Part shown: piece after piece, positions 43,423 through 54,752 of the stretch | Position numbering within the stretch: the stretch's first letter is position 1 | How the letters are laid out: each line of letters starts with the position of its first letter | Assembly: GCA_964036045.1 (NCBI GenBank) | Contig: OZ038387.1 | Location: 61,073,604 to 61,137,603, forward strand | Length of the DNA stretch: 64,000 bases | DNA from: Eutreptiella sp. 'Long Island Sound 2002' | Lineage: Eukaryota > Euglenozoa > Euglenophyceae > Eutreptiales > Eutreptiaceae | Direction: 5' to 3' | Position numbers and translations under genes: made by a program | Notes under the pieces: model-generated | Seen by the model: the letters and a program-made list of their open reading frames with translations, nothing else | Told to the model about the DNA's origin: nothing | Database searches by the model: none

Positions 43423-44338
43423 TCGGCACGCCAAGACCGTGGCGTACCACAGCCGGTCGAATGGCCGAGCTGAGGTGGCCGGGCGGCAGATGTTCGAGAA
43501 GTTCCGCCAGCTGCACATCGACGAACCGGGCCGGAATTGGTATAATTCGCTGTGGAGAGTACTCCAGGCTTATCACGACCTTCCGGGACCCACTGGACTG
43601 TCGCCCCATCGTATCCTGTTCCTACGGGATCGAGTGTCACGCACTCTCTCGTGGTTGAACCATGGCAAAGTGGCCCGGGATGCGAACGCTATGATGGCTG
43701 AGGCGGACGACACGGCGGCCAAGGTGTGCAAGGCACTTCAGGACGAGCATGACAAGAGGGCCAAGTACTTCAAGCAGGGAAAGGTCCAGAAGTATGCTCT
43801 CCAAGACACCGTGTGGGTGGAGCGGCACCACAAGGATGTCCTGTCCAGGCATCGGCAGGCGTCTTGGTATGTGCCGGGGGTAATCGTGCGGAAGGTCGGG
43901 CAGGACATGTATGCGGTTCGTGTGGGGGATAACAAGATCCTGGACCGCGACCATACCCAGCTTCGTCCCCGAGCACCAGACCCCAGCGAACGTCCCGTCA
44001 CCTTCAAGTTCAGGGCTGGCGATGTGGACTCGGACAACGAGGGTGAGGACGACGACTTCACCGCCGAGAAGATCCTGGCGGACAAGCCGGACCCGGGGAC
44101 GCCTGGGAGTAGGCTCTATAAAGTTCGTTGGAAGGGATTCGCCGCATCCAGGGATTCGTGGGAGCCTCCGAGCAGTTTTGTGCCAAGGTACACCACGGTC
44201 TGGATGGACTACCTGAAGAAAAAGAATATTTCTTTGGATGTCAAGGACGTGTTTGTGGCTGCATTTGGTGGCTGCAGTAGCACCGTAATGGATTCCCCTT
44301 GGCATTTTTGTTTGTTTCTGTGCTTGGGAGACGGGTGA

Positions 44339-44670
44339 GGGCATTCATCCGGGGATTTTTGGGCCTTGATTGGCCATTCACCCCCTTCACTCGATCTCCA
44401 CATATATACTTCATTGTGGTATACTTATTTAGGTCGACCGACGACGTTTCTCTATCTTTGATCCCCTTGGTCCATGTTGTAGATCAAGAGGAGACCGAAT
44501 ATGGCGTAGGGCACTGAGTATCAGTGTCCTCACCCCTCCCTTGGGGCATGGGGGACGCCTACGACGTGTCTGGGGCCTCCATGTGTCCTTGGGACATGGG
44601 GGGGGGGGTTGGAGCCCATTGGGGTCCTCCCGTCCTCTCTTCAATGACTTCCGAGCGGTAACAACGCTCT
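44339..44670. other. Element B 3' untranslated interval
   Basis: It lies between the pol stop and the polypurine tract. No gene is supported; it contains runs of C and G. Confidence 0.6.
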
Positions 44671-44681
44671 GAGAAGGGGGG
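44671..44681 (+). promoter_or_regulatory. Element B polypurine tract
   Basis: GAGAAGGGGGG lies directly before the 3' LTR. Confidence 0.8.
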
Positions 44682-47039
44682 TGAAGCCGGTTCGGACTCC
44701 CGTGGCCATCTTGGGGTCACTTGGGGTGTGTATCTATGTGCCGGCAAGCCGCCATTGGCTGATATCATACTCTCCTATCCACCTGACCTAACCCGATGTG
44801 ATAGTGTGATAGGTTTGGCCATTCCGGCTATGAGCGGCCATATTCAGTACCGAGGCGCCGCCAGCGGAGATTGATATATCGGAATATCAGGAATCAACAG
44901 GGTTTTTTTATCATGATGTTTCCGTAATTTTTCCGCCTTTCGTTCTGATTGTCAATGTATCGGCGACTGTCAGTTGGCTCGCGATTTTGCGGTAACCGAA
45001 TGGTTAACTGTTATTTACAGATATTTTGGCGGAAATCCCGATGAAGGGTCAGGTTTCATCAGTAAAGGGTTCGTTGCTTCCGCAATTTTCATATTGTACA
45101 CTCGCAAAGTTAATCCGATTTTTTCAGACTTCCAGAATCGGATTTTCGACTTCGACATCGCCGCACTTGATATGACGAATCTCGAGTGGTCCTACATTTT
45201 TCCCCGATCACAAATCAACCTTCCTTTTGTTGTGTCCTTCGTTTTGCTTGGAGATATAGGCAAAACAAAATTGATTCGTGAGGCCACTTTGCAAGGTCAT
45301 ATCTCCGGCTCACCGCGATCAGTCTCAATTTCGAGAATTGGGTTGGAACCGCATTGGTCTCAACTTAATTCAGGAAGCATCAAACGCCTTTGGTGTGCGC
45401 ACATGCCCGGTGTAGCAAGGGATAATGGTCAAGAGGGTAGAAAGTGATATATAACTCTTGGACCGTGCAACCGAATATTTTATTGCGACTTTCGAGTGTA
45501 CCGCATGAGTGTTGAGGTTGCATAGATACTTTCCTTGGGTTCCCACGCATTTTTAACGTGAAGTTATGTCCATGGAGGGGCATGGCCTACCATGGTGGGA
45601 GCCACTATTTGAGGGTATGTGTTATATGCATGGTATGTGCTTCGATATGCTCACGCCCATGTTATATATCTTCGTGTGGCCGAAGAGATGGGGAGCCACA
45701 CGTGACAAGGGCTTTGCCCATCCCCCAATTGTGGAATTCAAAGCGCTAGACTAAGTCTACCGCGTATGTATTGCTCATGGTATGTTTGACAAAGAGATCC
45801 ATGAGTGCACTTCCATTTTCATGGGGCATGTAGATATGAGTGGCGAAGATATCTCCATGCGCCCGATTGGGGATCCAAGTGGGGGAATTGTTCGCAAATG
45901 GTTCCAATCATTTGTACATTAAACCATGCGCGGATATCATGGGTGAGCATAGAGATATACTATCATGACAACGTTGTCTTTGGACATATTTTCATGTTTT
46001 TGACCTCAATTTTTGCTCATTTTTGTGTTTTATGTGCTCAACTGGTTGGCTAACAGTAAAGTGCCTAGAGATCCGTGAACTATGGTATGTTGCTTATATG
46101 TTGGCATATGCGTCGGTGTTGTACCTCACCATATGCCGGATCATGTGGTCACTTTAGCTTGGCACACGAGGCCTCACAAAATTAGGTCTCAAATTCATGA
46201 GTGGACTTGTGGAGCATGCCATGTACATAACCGGAGGGGTTTCGAAGCCAATGATGGGATATTCTTGGGCATGGACCTTTGGTCTATATCACCCTTGTAT
46301 ATTACTTTCCGGATTGACACATGCATGGGGCATATGAACATTTGCCATATGCATTTTTGAGTATATAATTGACTTTTGGGCATAATGGTGTGATTTGCCT
46401 GATTTTGCCATTTTGTGAGGTCATCTTTATGGGGCAGTTCTCCAAGCCCAATCGCCTCCAAGTCCAACCAAGGTTATGTCAGGGTAGGGTATGGTCCTGA
46501 GTGCCACTCTAGGCCATGACACGCCACCTCCCCTATTGGGCTAGGATTTAGAGGCTTGGGAGTGAACACATTTTTGGGGTTTGTGTAGTGACTTGTGACA
46601 CATGGCATTCGGCCATCTCAATTGACCTGGTTCAGGGCAATATGTTGGTGAGTCAAGGGAAGGTCTTGAGTCCAGGGAATGAGGGGTTTATGGCTGTGAA
46701 TGTGTACGTTTACCTCTTTCCCCAACTTTGCTTTATTTGTGTTCCTATGCCAATTTCAGGGCTTTCTTCCTTGGTGCAATTCTTGTACATGCCCGCCACC
46801 GTGGGACGACCGGTGTGCTGAACGGAAGCCCGCAGTGTGGATTGGATTGTGGATTGGGTTATTGCTGTATTTTGGGGGATCTGGTTGCTGTTCAGGGTTG
46901 AAGGAGGATTGTACTTTCTATATTTTTGGATTTTGGACCCTGGAGTTTGAGAAATGCAAGCATTGATCCGGAGCAAATCAGCAGGGATTACAGGCGGAAG
47001 GGGCACAGCAGGGGCCGGTCCTGGTAGGGACCTTCTTTA
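44682..47039 (+). repeat. Element B 3' LTR
   Basis: 2358 bp, collinear with the 5' LTR. It has small differences, including a four-base indel near 45530 and a one-base indel near 46872. It ends CCTTCTTTA before the TGAGT duplication. Confidence 0.93.
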
Positions 47040-47572
47040 TGAGTGTAGTGTAGTGGTGTCTCCTGTCCCGCGTGCTTTTCCTCGTGGGCAGGGGAGTGCG
47101 TTAGCTTTTGGCCCTTAGCAAAAATGGGCGTTTTGTATGCCCTTAGCACACTTGGCCACCCCTCCCCTCCAGTAGGTAGGGCTTTTGCCGTCTTCCCCAA
47201 AGAATAGGCGCCAGCACAGAAATTGGGCTCCATAGGAGTGGTAATAGTACCTGATTAGGACCTTCGGTCCGACGTCAGCGAAGCCCGGTCTCCGGGAGCA
47301 CGCCCAGGAGAAAAGTGAGACACACACAGACATACGTAGCACACATAGGGGTATGGTAAACCCTGTAAGGAAGGGTGGAACCCCATCGGTCTGGACCAGT
47401 CAGGGGTCCTAACTGTGGGCTCGCTTGTCCCCAAGCAGGGAAGACACACCCTGCCTCATAACACCTTGCTTGTCATTCCCCCCTGGTGTAGTAAGCCACC
47501 GTTCCTCGTTGGCTCCCCAAGGTCATTACATCAGGGCAGTCCCCATGCAACACATGGTCAACAAGGCATACA
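47040..47572. repeat. 3.3-kb direct repeat, copy 2, right part
   Basis: It resumes the sequence broken at 33397 (copy 1 equivalent 30292-30819) and ends AAGGCATACA, after which similarity to copy 1 stops. Confidence 0.85.
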
Positions 47573-47960
47573 CTCGCTGAGTGGCTGCAATCCTGATAAG
47601 CGGCCACCTGGCCCGCGCTGGAAACCATAGGCATGGGTCTGCAGGGCACAGACAGGGTCAGTGCAGTGCTCAGTAAGCAGTAGTCTGTGAAAATCCAATG
47701 GCCTTCGGCCAGGGAGAGGTTGTCACGGGGGGCTAACGGTCCTGTCCTGCGATGCAATGCGGGGCAACTCTGACAACTGCTCTTACACCCATACACAGGC
47801 ACGTCTGCAGAAGAGTGCTCACTGCACCTGTCAGTAGACTGACACGGGGAAATTAGTTTCGCTTTTTACGCTGGGACATAGTCACAGCACGGGTTAGGAG
47901 CTGCCCCTCGTTGTTCTCAACAAGGTAGGTGCGGAAGATGGGGTTGATACTCCCGTCTGG
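47573..47960. other. 3' untranslated part of element C
   Basis: Between the pol stop and the repeat boundary no ORF is supported on either strand. Confidence 0.5.
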
Positions 47961-50900
47961 TCATATGAAGGCTGACATAGGTTCCCAGGTCGCCTCAGAT
48001 AACCCATAGCCATCCCACAGGATTAGGAATTTCCAGCCCTGTTTATACTCGTGGCGAGCAATACCTGCAACCACGTAGTAATCATCGACTGCCATGCCAT
48101 CGGCAGTCATCTCTTTGAGTTCGTCTGCCTCCTCTGGACTGGCAGCGTTCTCTAGATCTATACGCTCGACCTCACTGTCGCTGAGGCGCCACTCATCCCA
48201 AGACAAATCGTCAGGGGAGTGATAGTGCCTCAACTGTTTAGGTGCAAACAGCAGTTCACCACCTAGACGTGGACTGCACCTGACATGGATCCTGGATCCA
48301 TCTATCCTGATGATACGATAGGGTCCAAAATAAGGGTTCTGTAGGCAGTTACGTGGCCAGGAGGGTAGGCGTGACTGGTGAACCAAAACAAGGTCACCAA
48401 CCTTGAAGCTGGCAGGTCGCCGTAGGCGGTTCCGTCGGCTCAGTTCACGGTCACGAATGTGTCTCAGGTTAGTCCCAGCCTGGTTAGCCAGAGACTGCTT
48501 GTGTTCCAGCCAGTCCCCCACAGGGCTCTTGAAGTCCTCAGGAAAGGGGGTTTTGAAGAACCAAGCAGGTCGTCCTCCATGGAACAGTTCGTGGGGGGTA
48601 AAACCCGTAGAGGAGCTCCGCTGTGAGTTCATGGTCCGCACTGCCCAGGGCACTAGGCGTACCCAGTCCTTGGTACGCTCCTGTTTCATCAGGATTCTTA
48701 AGTTTTGCTCCACCACACGGTTATGTCTCTCACAGAGAGGGTTAGACGTGTGGGTATAGGGCACACCTGTGGTTACCTCCACGTTGAGGGCATTTAGCAC
48801 TCGTTTGTACCACCCAGTGTCACTGCGAATGCGTACATCCTCATCAGAGTGCACCTGCTTAGGTGCTCCATAGGGTTCAAACCATTGTTCGACCAACATT
48901 TTCACAGTCTGCTCACCTGTGATTTTCTTATTGCAAGGGAACACACGGGTGAAGCGAGATAGACCACAGGTGACCACTAGGCAACCATCATAGCCGCCGA
49001 AGCGTGGTAGGCCGTGGATGAAATCCACGTAGAGAAGAGAGTTAGCATAATAGGGTATGGGTAAGCTGGAGATTAGGCCCCTATCCCTACTGTCGCTCTG
49101 CTTGCTGGCATGACAGCCACAAGCATCCACAATGGTCTGCATACGCAACCTCAATTCAGTCAGGGTTAGACTAGAGTAGAAACACTCACGGAAGAAGTCC
49201 ACTGAACGATTAGGGCCAGTGTGACCAGAACTGAGATGGGACCACTGTAGGCACCCATCCAGTCGTGCCTCAGGCACCACAATTCGGTCCTCGTAGAAGA
49301 GGTACTGATTGTTTTTATACCACTGGTGCCCGTCAATGACACGGGGTTCGAGACCAGTGCTGAGGGTTTGGAGAATTTATTTATACTCTGACTGATAGTC
49401 GGTTAGACTCCAACCCTCCAGGATTCCAGCAGTGCGCATGGACAGGTCAAGCTGGACATCCATACGCTGGAAAGCCTCTCTGGCGAGCGCGTCAGAGCTC
49501 TCACCTATAAGCGCATCGAAGTTGTTGCGCGATATATAGTCAGACAGTTCATTCTTTATTCCGGGGATATGATGAACTGTCAGCCTGAACTGGCTCAGGT
49601 AAGTCCACCACCGCTTTAGCTTTGCTTTCTCTGGTGGTGGGCCCTTCTGAAAAGACTTCACAGGCTCCTGGTCACACAGCCAGACAATAGGGTTAGATCC
49701 CAGGAGTCGGGATGGTGACGAAAGCACCAACATACCGGCCAGGAGTTCCTGGTCATAGGTGCTGTAATTGGGACGCGCTTGGTTCCATTTCCAATTCCAG
49801 TGTCCCAGTGGCACCAGTCGCCACTCACTGGTAGGATAGTCATGTTTCAACGAATCATCACGGTTCAGTCCACTAGTACGATAATGGCAGTGGGTTAGTT
49901 CAGCGGCGTTAAGCTCCTGCCATTGGTAGATCGTACCACCCCCCCCTACATCACTGGCATCAGTGATCAGGACTATCTCGCCCTCAGGGCGGAGTACTCC
50001 CAGGCAGTTGGAGGAGGCAATTTTCTTCTTCAACTCCTGGAAACATTCTTCCTCTCTGGCGGTCCACCTCCAGGGAGTAGTTTTTTTGATTAGGTCAGTG
50101 AGGGGGGCAGTGGAGTAAGTAAAATTGTGGATGTGACGCCGATAGAAATTACAGGCGCCCACAAAACTCCTCACGTCGTGTAGACCCTTCTTAGGGTCAT
50201 CGCGAATCTCCATGTCCTGTAGGGGCTGCATCTCAGACGCGGCTGGTTTCCACCAACCATACCCCACGTCGAAACCCAAATATTCCATCTCCTCTTTCAT
50301 AAACTCACATTTTTCGAGCTTGATTCGGAGATGGTTTTCTTGACAAAGGATGAAAAATTCACGGAGGAGAAGGACATGGTCCTCTTTGGTATTAGTACCC
50401 AAACTCACGTCGTCGATGTCAGCCTCCATTTCTGCACCCCGAGAAATCAACTCCTGTACTAGAGGCCTGCGCCTCAGTATGTACAAAACTTTGTTCATTA
50501 GCTCCTGGAAGAGCGCTGGGGCATTAGCCACCCCGAAAGGCATAACCTTCCACTTAAAGACACGGCCCTTAGGGGTTATAAAAGCCAGCAGCTCCTGAGC
50601 TGCGGCGGTTAGGTCCACCTGCCAGAAACCAGAGCATTTGTCCATTTTGGTCTTGTACCTGCATTTGGCAATACGCTCCAGGGTATTTTGCATGTTAGGA
50701 ATACTCCCTGAGTGGTTCTGGGTTTTCTTGTTGACCTCACCATAGTCTACAACCAGTCGTAGGGCAGTCGACCCTGGTTTGGCGACCAGGAAACAGGGAC
50801 TGCAGTGATGGGGGTAGTCCCCCTGCTTATATTCTTCAACGAGGCTAGTATCAATACATTCCTGGATCTGGCGCTCGATTTCTTCAACCTGTTCCTGTGG

Positions 50901-52395
50901 AGCGGGATGGGGACCACGCCTCACTCGCGTCTTTTCAAATTCAGGTTTCAGTTTCAGGTCCATCTGGACCAGTTTTTTACAAGAGAGGGGAGGCGGCAAG
51001 GCGCCGAACACCTCCTCATAGGTTATCAGCAGTTTCTTCAGGCGGGGGTCAAGGTTAAGACTCTCGAGTTTCTGAAGGAAATCCTCCTCAGCATGGAGGT
51101 TGCTCTTTCCATGTTCTTACTTTTTCTGCCGATCAGCAGTTTCAGCAGGCACAGAACCATCGTCCCACTCAGGGGGACATTGCTGCCCATAGTGCAGAGA
51201 ATACACTAGCGGTATCTCAGGATCAGGCAGCGGATAGGAATCATCTTCCTCCTCAGACCAGATGCAGGATTTCCAGGTCTGTCTGAGGTATTGCAGCCGC
51301 TCTTGGCGCTCAATACCTTCGGCCTTCAGGTACAACAGCCGCCGGAGTTCCTGAGTGTCATGCTCAGACAATGGCATGTTATTAGCAGCAGGCCGCGCCA
51401 GAGCATCAGCAATCCGGGCCACGGGTTCACCTGTGTGCATAGGCTGCATGTGTAGCACTGGCTTCCCAACAGGGGAAGCGGGTTCAGGGGTTGACTCTAG
51501 ATCTACCTCCTCTAGCAACAGCTGGGCGAGGAAGGCACTGTGTTTTAGGTCAACACAGCTGGGATCAACAGGAGGGATAGTGCTGGCGATCTCAGACAGC
51601 TGGTCGTCAGTATCCTCCTTTACAGCTGCAGGTTCCAGATAATCATCGGGAGACTCACACCCTGTAAGTGTGGCAGATAGGTGCTCAGGAGATCGATTTT
51701 TGAGATCAGAAAGGGTCAGGCCACGATTTTCGGCCATGACCTCTTTCAGTAGCACCTGGTCTAGGTCACACAGCGGTACAGGATTGAGAGATCCATCGAC
51801 GATGGACAGGAAACTGGCCCACTCAGGGGCCTGCATAGCTGTGTCTGAGTCCTCAGGCACATAGATGGGGCCGTCGGGGAGTTGCACTCTTCCGGCGGTC
51901 ATTCGATCTAGCATACGGCGCCAGTAAGCATGTTCACCAGAGCAGCCCCAGTCAGGGGTGCACATGACAACCCTTCCTCCCTCATAAGCGATTTTGGTTA
52001 GAACCTTCGCGAGCAGGGAGAAGGGAGGGTTAGCATACGCTAGGCCCATTGCTTTCCAGAAGAAACGGAAAGCATTGTTTAATTGTTTCGAGCAGTACAA
52101 CTGCATGATGTGCTGTTGTTGGCTCGCAAACAATTCCACTTGGATCTCATCCAGGTTTACCTGAAGGGCCGCCAGTCCATTTTCAAGAACGTGACGGGCC
52201 AACTGGTAGTTTTCAGTACGATAGTTAGTCTTGGATGCGTAGCGCAGCCCAGACTCTTTTCGTCCTGACAGCTCCAAAGGTACGGAGAACAGCCCACTGC
52301 CAAAGTCGCAGTGTAAAGAATAGGGGCGCTGGAGAGACAGCATTTTTACCTCGGGGTTTCTTCGTAGGAAGTCTGTACCAATGAGGTTTGAGGTT
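47961..52395 (-). pseudogene. Element C Pol fragment: PR end, methyltransferase-like, RT, RNase H, IN, chromodomain
   Basis: The frame is read leftwards and is single from the truncation to the TGA at 47961, broken by two TAA stops (51117-51119 and 49377-49379). The protease end reads LIGTDFLRR. The methyltransferase-like domain has VELFAS and ANPPF (NPPF codons at 52031-52020). A linker of about 250 residues is Asp/Glu-rich. RT has VVDYGEVNKK, MDKCSGFWQVDL, MPFGVANAPALFQ and DIDD (near 50410-50420). RNase H starts at LITDASDVGGGG. Integrase has a reduced zinc region (SHLSSGHTG ... CGCH), then VDFIHG, HSDEDVRI and NPLCERHNRV. The chromodomain (FLILWDGYG, TWEPMSAF) is terminal. It is the most divergent of the three elements. 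Confidence 0.85.
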
Positions 52396-52403
52396 TGAGG
52401 TTT
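52383..52403. repeat. (GAGGTTT)3 at the junction of element C and the GC-rich element
   Basis: Three exact 7-bp units mark the boundary. In the minus orientation they read (AAACCTC)3 at the 3' end of the GC-rich element, as expected for a non-LTR tail or for target-primed slippage. Confidence 0.8.
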
Positions 52404-54752
52404 GATTTTGCGGGTACTAGACGCCTTCCGGCCCCGGGGGGCCACCTGGTTGGGCCAGGTGATATCCTCCCCACCGGGTCCTAGTGGGGGGCCCTCCAAG
52501 ACGCACCTCCTGCCTGGTGGCGGAGTCCCCCGGGTTCACAGAGCTCGGAGCCCCGTCCTTCCCCGGCGTCCCCGTTTCGCCACTCCCCGGTCAGTGCATC
52601 AATTCGCAGCCGTGGCTGCGGGCGCTTACCCACTGCGTCGCCCCCCTAATGCGTGGTCGCCCGGGGCGCCGGCGCCGCCGGGCCCGTGCTACTGGCTTGT
52701 CGCCAGTGGGACCCCCTTGGGCTGGCGCGGAGGCTGCCTAGCCTAGGGGTTGGGGCGTGGCACTGTGCGCCACTACTGCCTTGGCGGGCGCAGTGCCCCG
52801 TCTGTGTGTGCGCGGCGCTCGCGGCCGGTTCGGGGGGCTTCGGGCCGGCACCTGGCGTCGTGTCTCTTTCGTTTCCCCCTCCCCGCCCCGCGTGTTCCGC
52901 GCTGCGTGTGGCGGGCCGTCCCGTCCGGGTGTCCCTTACCCTCGCTCGCTAGTACGCCATTCCATGCGGTCTGTGCGTTCCGCGCGCTCGGTCCGGTTGC
53001 CCTTCCGGTAGTCCCCGCGTGTCCCTTTCGTGTGTGTGCGCTCGCGCTCTCGCGGTGTCCGCTCCCCCCCCCGCTGGGTGGTGTGGCGCGCGCATCTCGT
53101 GTGGTCCCGGCACTGGGCGCTGGTAGGGCCGTTCCACGTGGTCCGTGCCCCTCCGCGTGTCCTGCCCCGGTCCCTTGCTCCGTCTGGCGTGCTTGGGGGG
53201 GGACGGTCCGGTCCCGGTTCCCCCCTACTTGGCTTGGGGTTGTGGGGGCGGCGGCAGGGCGTCCCCGGGGGGGTGCCTTCGACCGTTGCGTGGGGCGTCT
53301 GGGGTCTTGCGCTCCTGCTCCCCCGACTGCCCGTCCACTGGGTGGGCTGTCGGGGTCCGCGTTGTGGGCGCGGGTGTGCGGGTGTGGGGGCCCTGTTCTG
53401 TCCCTGTGGGGGCTGCGCGCCGCGGGGCGGGCCCATGGCGTTCTTATGCTGGGGGGCGGGCTTGGGGGGGGGGGGGGGCGTGCGCCGTTTCCTCCGGCTG
53501 TGCGGCCGGGGCGGGGCCTGTAGGGCGGGGGGTCGCTCTGCCTCTTTCCGTCCCTCTGCCTTCCCTGGGCAGGCAACAAAGCGGGCGTCACTGGCGTTGT
53601 GCTGTCCATGGGGGGCGTGGCCCCCCATACCACTCCGGTTCGTGCTCACCCGGCTTCTCTGGGTACGATCTGTGCGGCGTCCCGGTGCGCAGGCGTGGGC
53701 CCGCTTGTTCTTCGCGGCCCCCATGTGAGCCGGCGGCTGGGGCGGGGGGGCGGGTCACACTCCTGCTCCCCTCTCGGGCGGGGGGGGGGCCATCCCCCCT
53801 GCCTCGGGGGGTGGGGGCCGGGGCCCCCGCGGCTGTCGGGCTGGTGGGGGGGCGGGGGGGGGGTGTCGCGCCGCGGCCTCCCTGCTCTCGTTCCGGGCGG
53901 CTGCCTGCGGTTCTCCTTTCTGGCCCTCTCCGTGTCGCCGGCGCGCTCCCTTCCGGCGCGCGCGTGCGGTCGGGGCTGAAGTGCCGCTCCGGGGTGGGGG
54001 GGGGGGTGAGGGGCGGCCCGTGGATCGCTCCCCTGGGGGCCCCAGCTGACCTGAACCCCCCCTCTGTCACCTCGGAGTGGGCTGTGGTTACGGGAGGGTC
54101 ATGTGGGGTGCGGCCTCCTTCCTGTTCCGTTGTGCGCGTTGCTCCGGCACGCCGGTGTGGGTTCGCGGGAGCAGGTCCAGCTGCCGTTGCCCTTACCGCG
54201 TCGCCGTTCCTCCTGAGGGGGGGGGCGCCCCCCCGGCCCTGGGGGGGCGGAGGGCCGCGCCTGTGGCTCCCCAGCTGAGGTGGGTGCGGGGGGGGGGGGG
54301 TGGGGGGGCCGCCCCCCAGCCTGCTCTCGGGCCTGTGTGGGAGGGGGGGGGGGAGTGGGGGGGGCCCTTTGGTCCCCTGGCGATGCCTCCTGTCGGCCGG
54401 GGAGGGGGGCGGCATGGCAGTCCTGGCCCCGGGGGCCAGCCATCGGCTGGGGGGTCGCGCCCTTCCCCCGCCCCCCTCTACCGAGAGCCGGATTCTCGCG
54501 CAGGCCCTCGCTGGGGCCCCTCATCCCCCGGCCGTTGTCGCGCGGCACTGGCCGGCCGGGGGTGGCCGTGAGGTTTAGCGGTCAGTGGTTAGCGGGCTGC
54601 GGGGCAGCAGGTTCCCCCCCGCGCTCGTTGTCTCCGCACTCCCTCCCGCGGGAGGTGGCGCGCCCTCTTGTGTCGTGCCGTACCGTGGGGGGGGCGTGGG
54701 TCGGGGGGCCCAGCCCCCCCCCCCAACTCTCCCGTACCCGCCGTCTGGGCCT
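52404..54752 (-). other. G-rich 3' untranslated region of the GC-rich element
   Basis: This is 2.3 kb of G/T-rich sequence (plus strand) with many runs of 6-10 G. Open frames exist on both strands in all phases because stop codons are rare in such sequence; none has protein-like composition. Confidence 0.5.

Larger units (their letters stand above)
38776..44338 (+). pseudogene. Element B Pol: PR, degenerate methyltransferase-like, RT, RNase H, IN, chromodomain
   Basis: Pol continues in the gag frame after the UAG. Protease (about 39110-39480) has VLVDTGAQVSLV. The next domain keeps TDVFAS (about 39697-39714) but has YWHGSL where A and C have NPPF, so it is probably catalytically dead. RT has VVDYRGLN, LDLKHGYHQMPL and FVDD (Asp codons 41206 and 41209). 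RNase H follows (RTDASDYAVGA, CTDHQSL). A one-base deletion near 42290 shifts the frame before integrase. Integrase has DHWH, QPG where a histidine is usual, CSDCAVC, then MDVFAMPE and CSDRGSQF. It is split at 42980-43434 by an insertion, and the catalytic Glu block (NGRAEVAGRQ) follows it. The C-terminal chromodomain (YKVRWKGFA, WEPPSSF) lies at about 44060-44210. Confidence 0.9.
33398..47039 (+). mobile_element. Element B: Ty3-type chromovirus LTR retrotransposon with 2.35-kb LTRs
   Basis: The target duplication is TGAGT (33394-33398, 47040-47044) if the LTR starts GAAGCC, or TGAG if it starts TGAAGCC; the intact paralogous site in repeat copy 1 reads GTTAGTGAGTGTAG. Gag and pol lie in one frame separated by a UAG. 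Pol is further broken by a one-base deletion near 42290 and by a 431-bp SINE-like insertion. LTRs differ by several substitutions and two small indels (2353 versus 2358 bp). Confidence 0.93.
47573..52403 (-). mobile_element. Element C: 5'-truncated Ty3-type chromovirus
   Basis: On the minus strand the order is end of protease, methyltransferase-like domain, linker, RT, RNase H, integrase, chromodomain. It is cut at about 52403 inside the protease by the GC-rich block and has no visible gag. The 3.3-kb repeat copy to its left may be its 3' LTR (TGTATGCC start in this orientation), but the bases before it (CACTCAGCGAG) are not a polypurine tract. Confidence 0.8.

Noticed and set aside
52404-54752. 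Overlapping long open frames on both strands in the G-rich block
   Set aside because: Stops are rare in such sequence. Translations are Gly/Pro/Arg/Ala low-complexity in all six phases, with no motif and no frame continuity.
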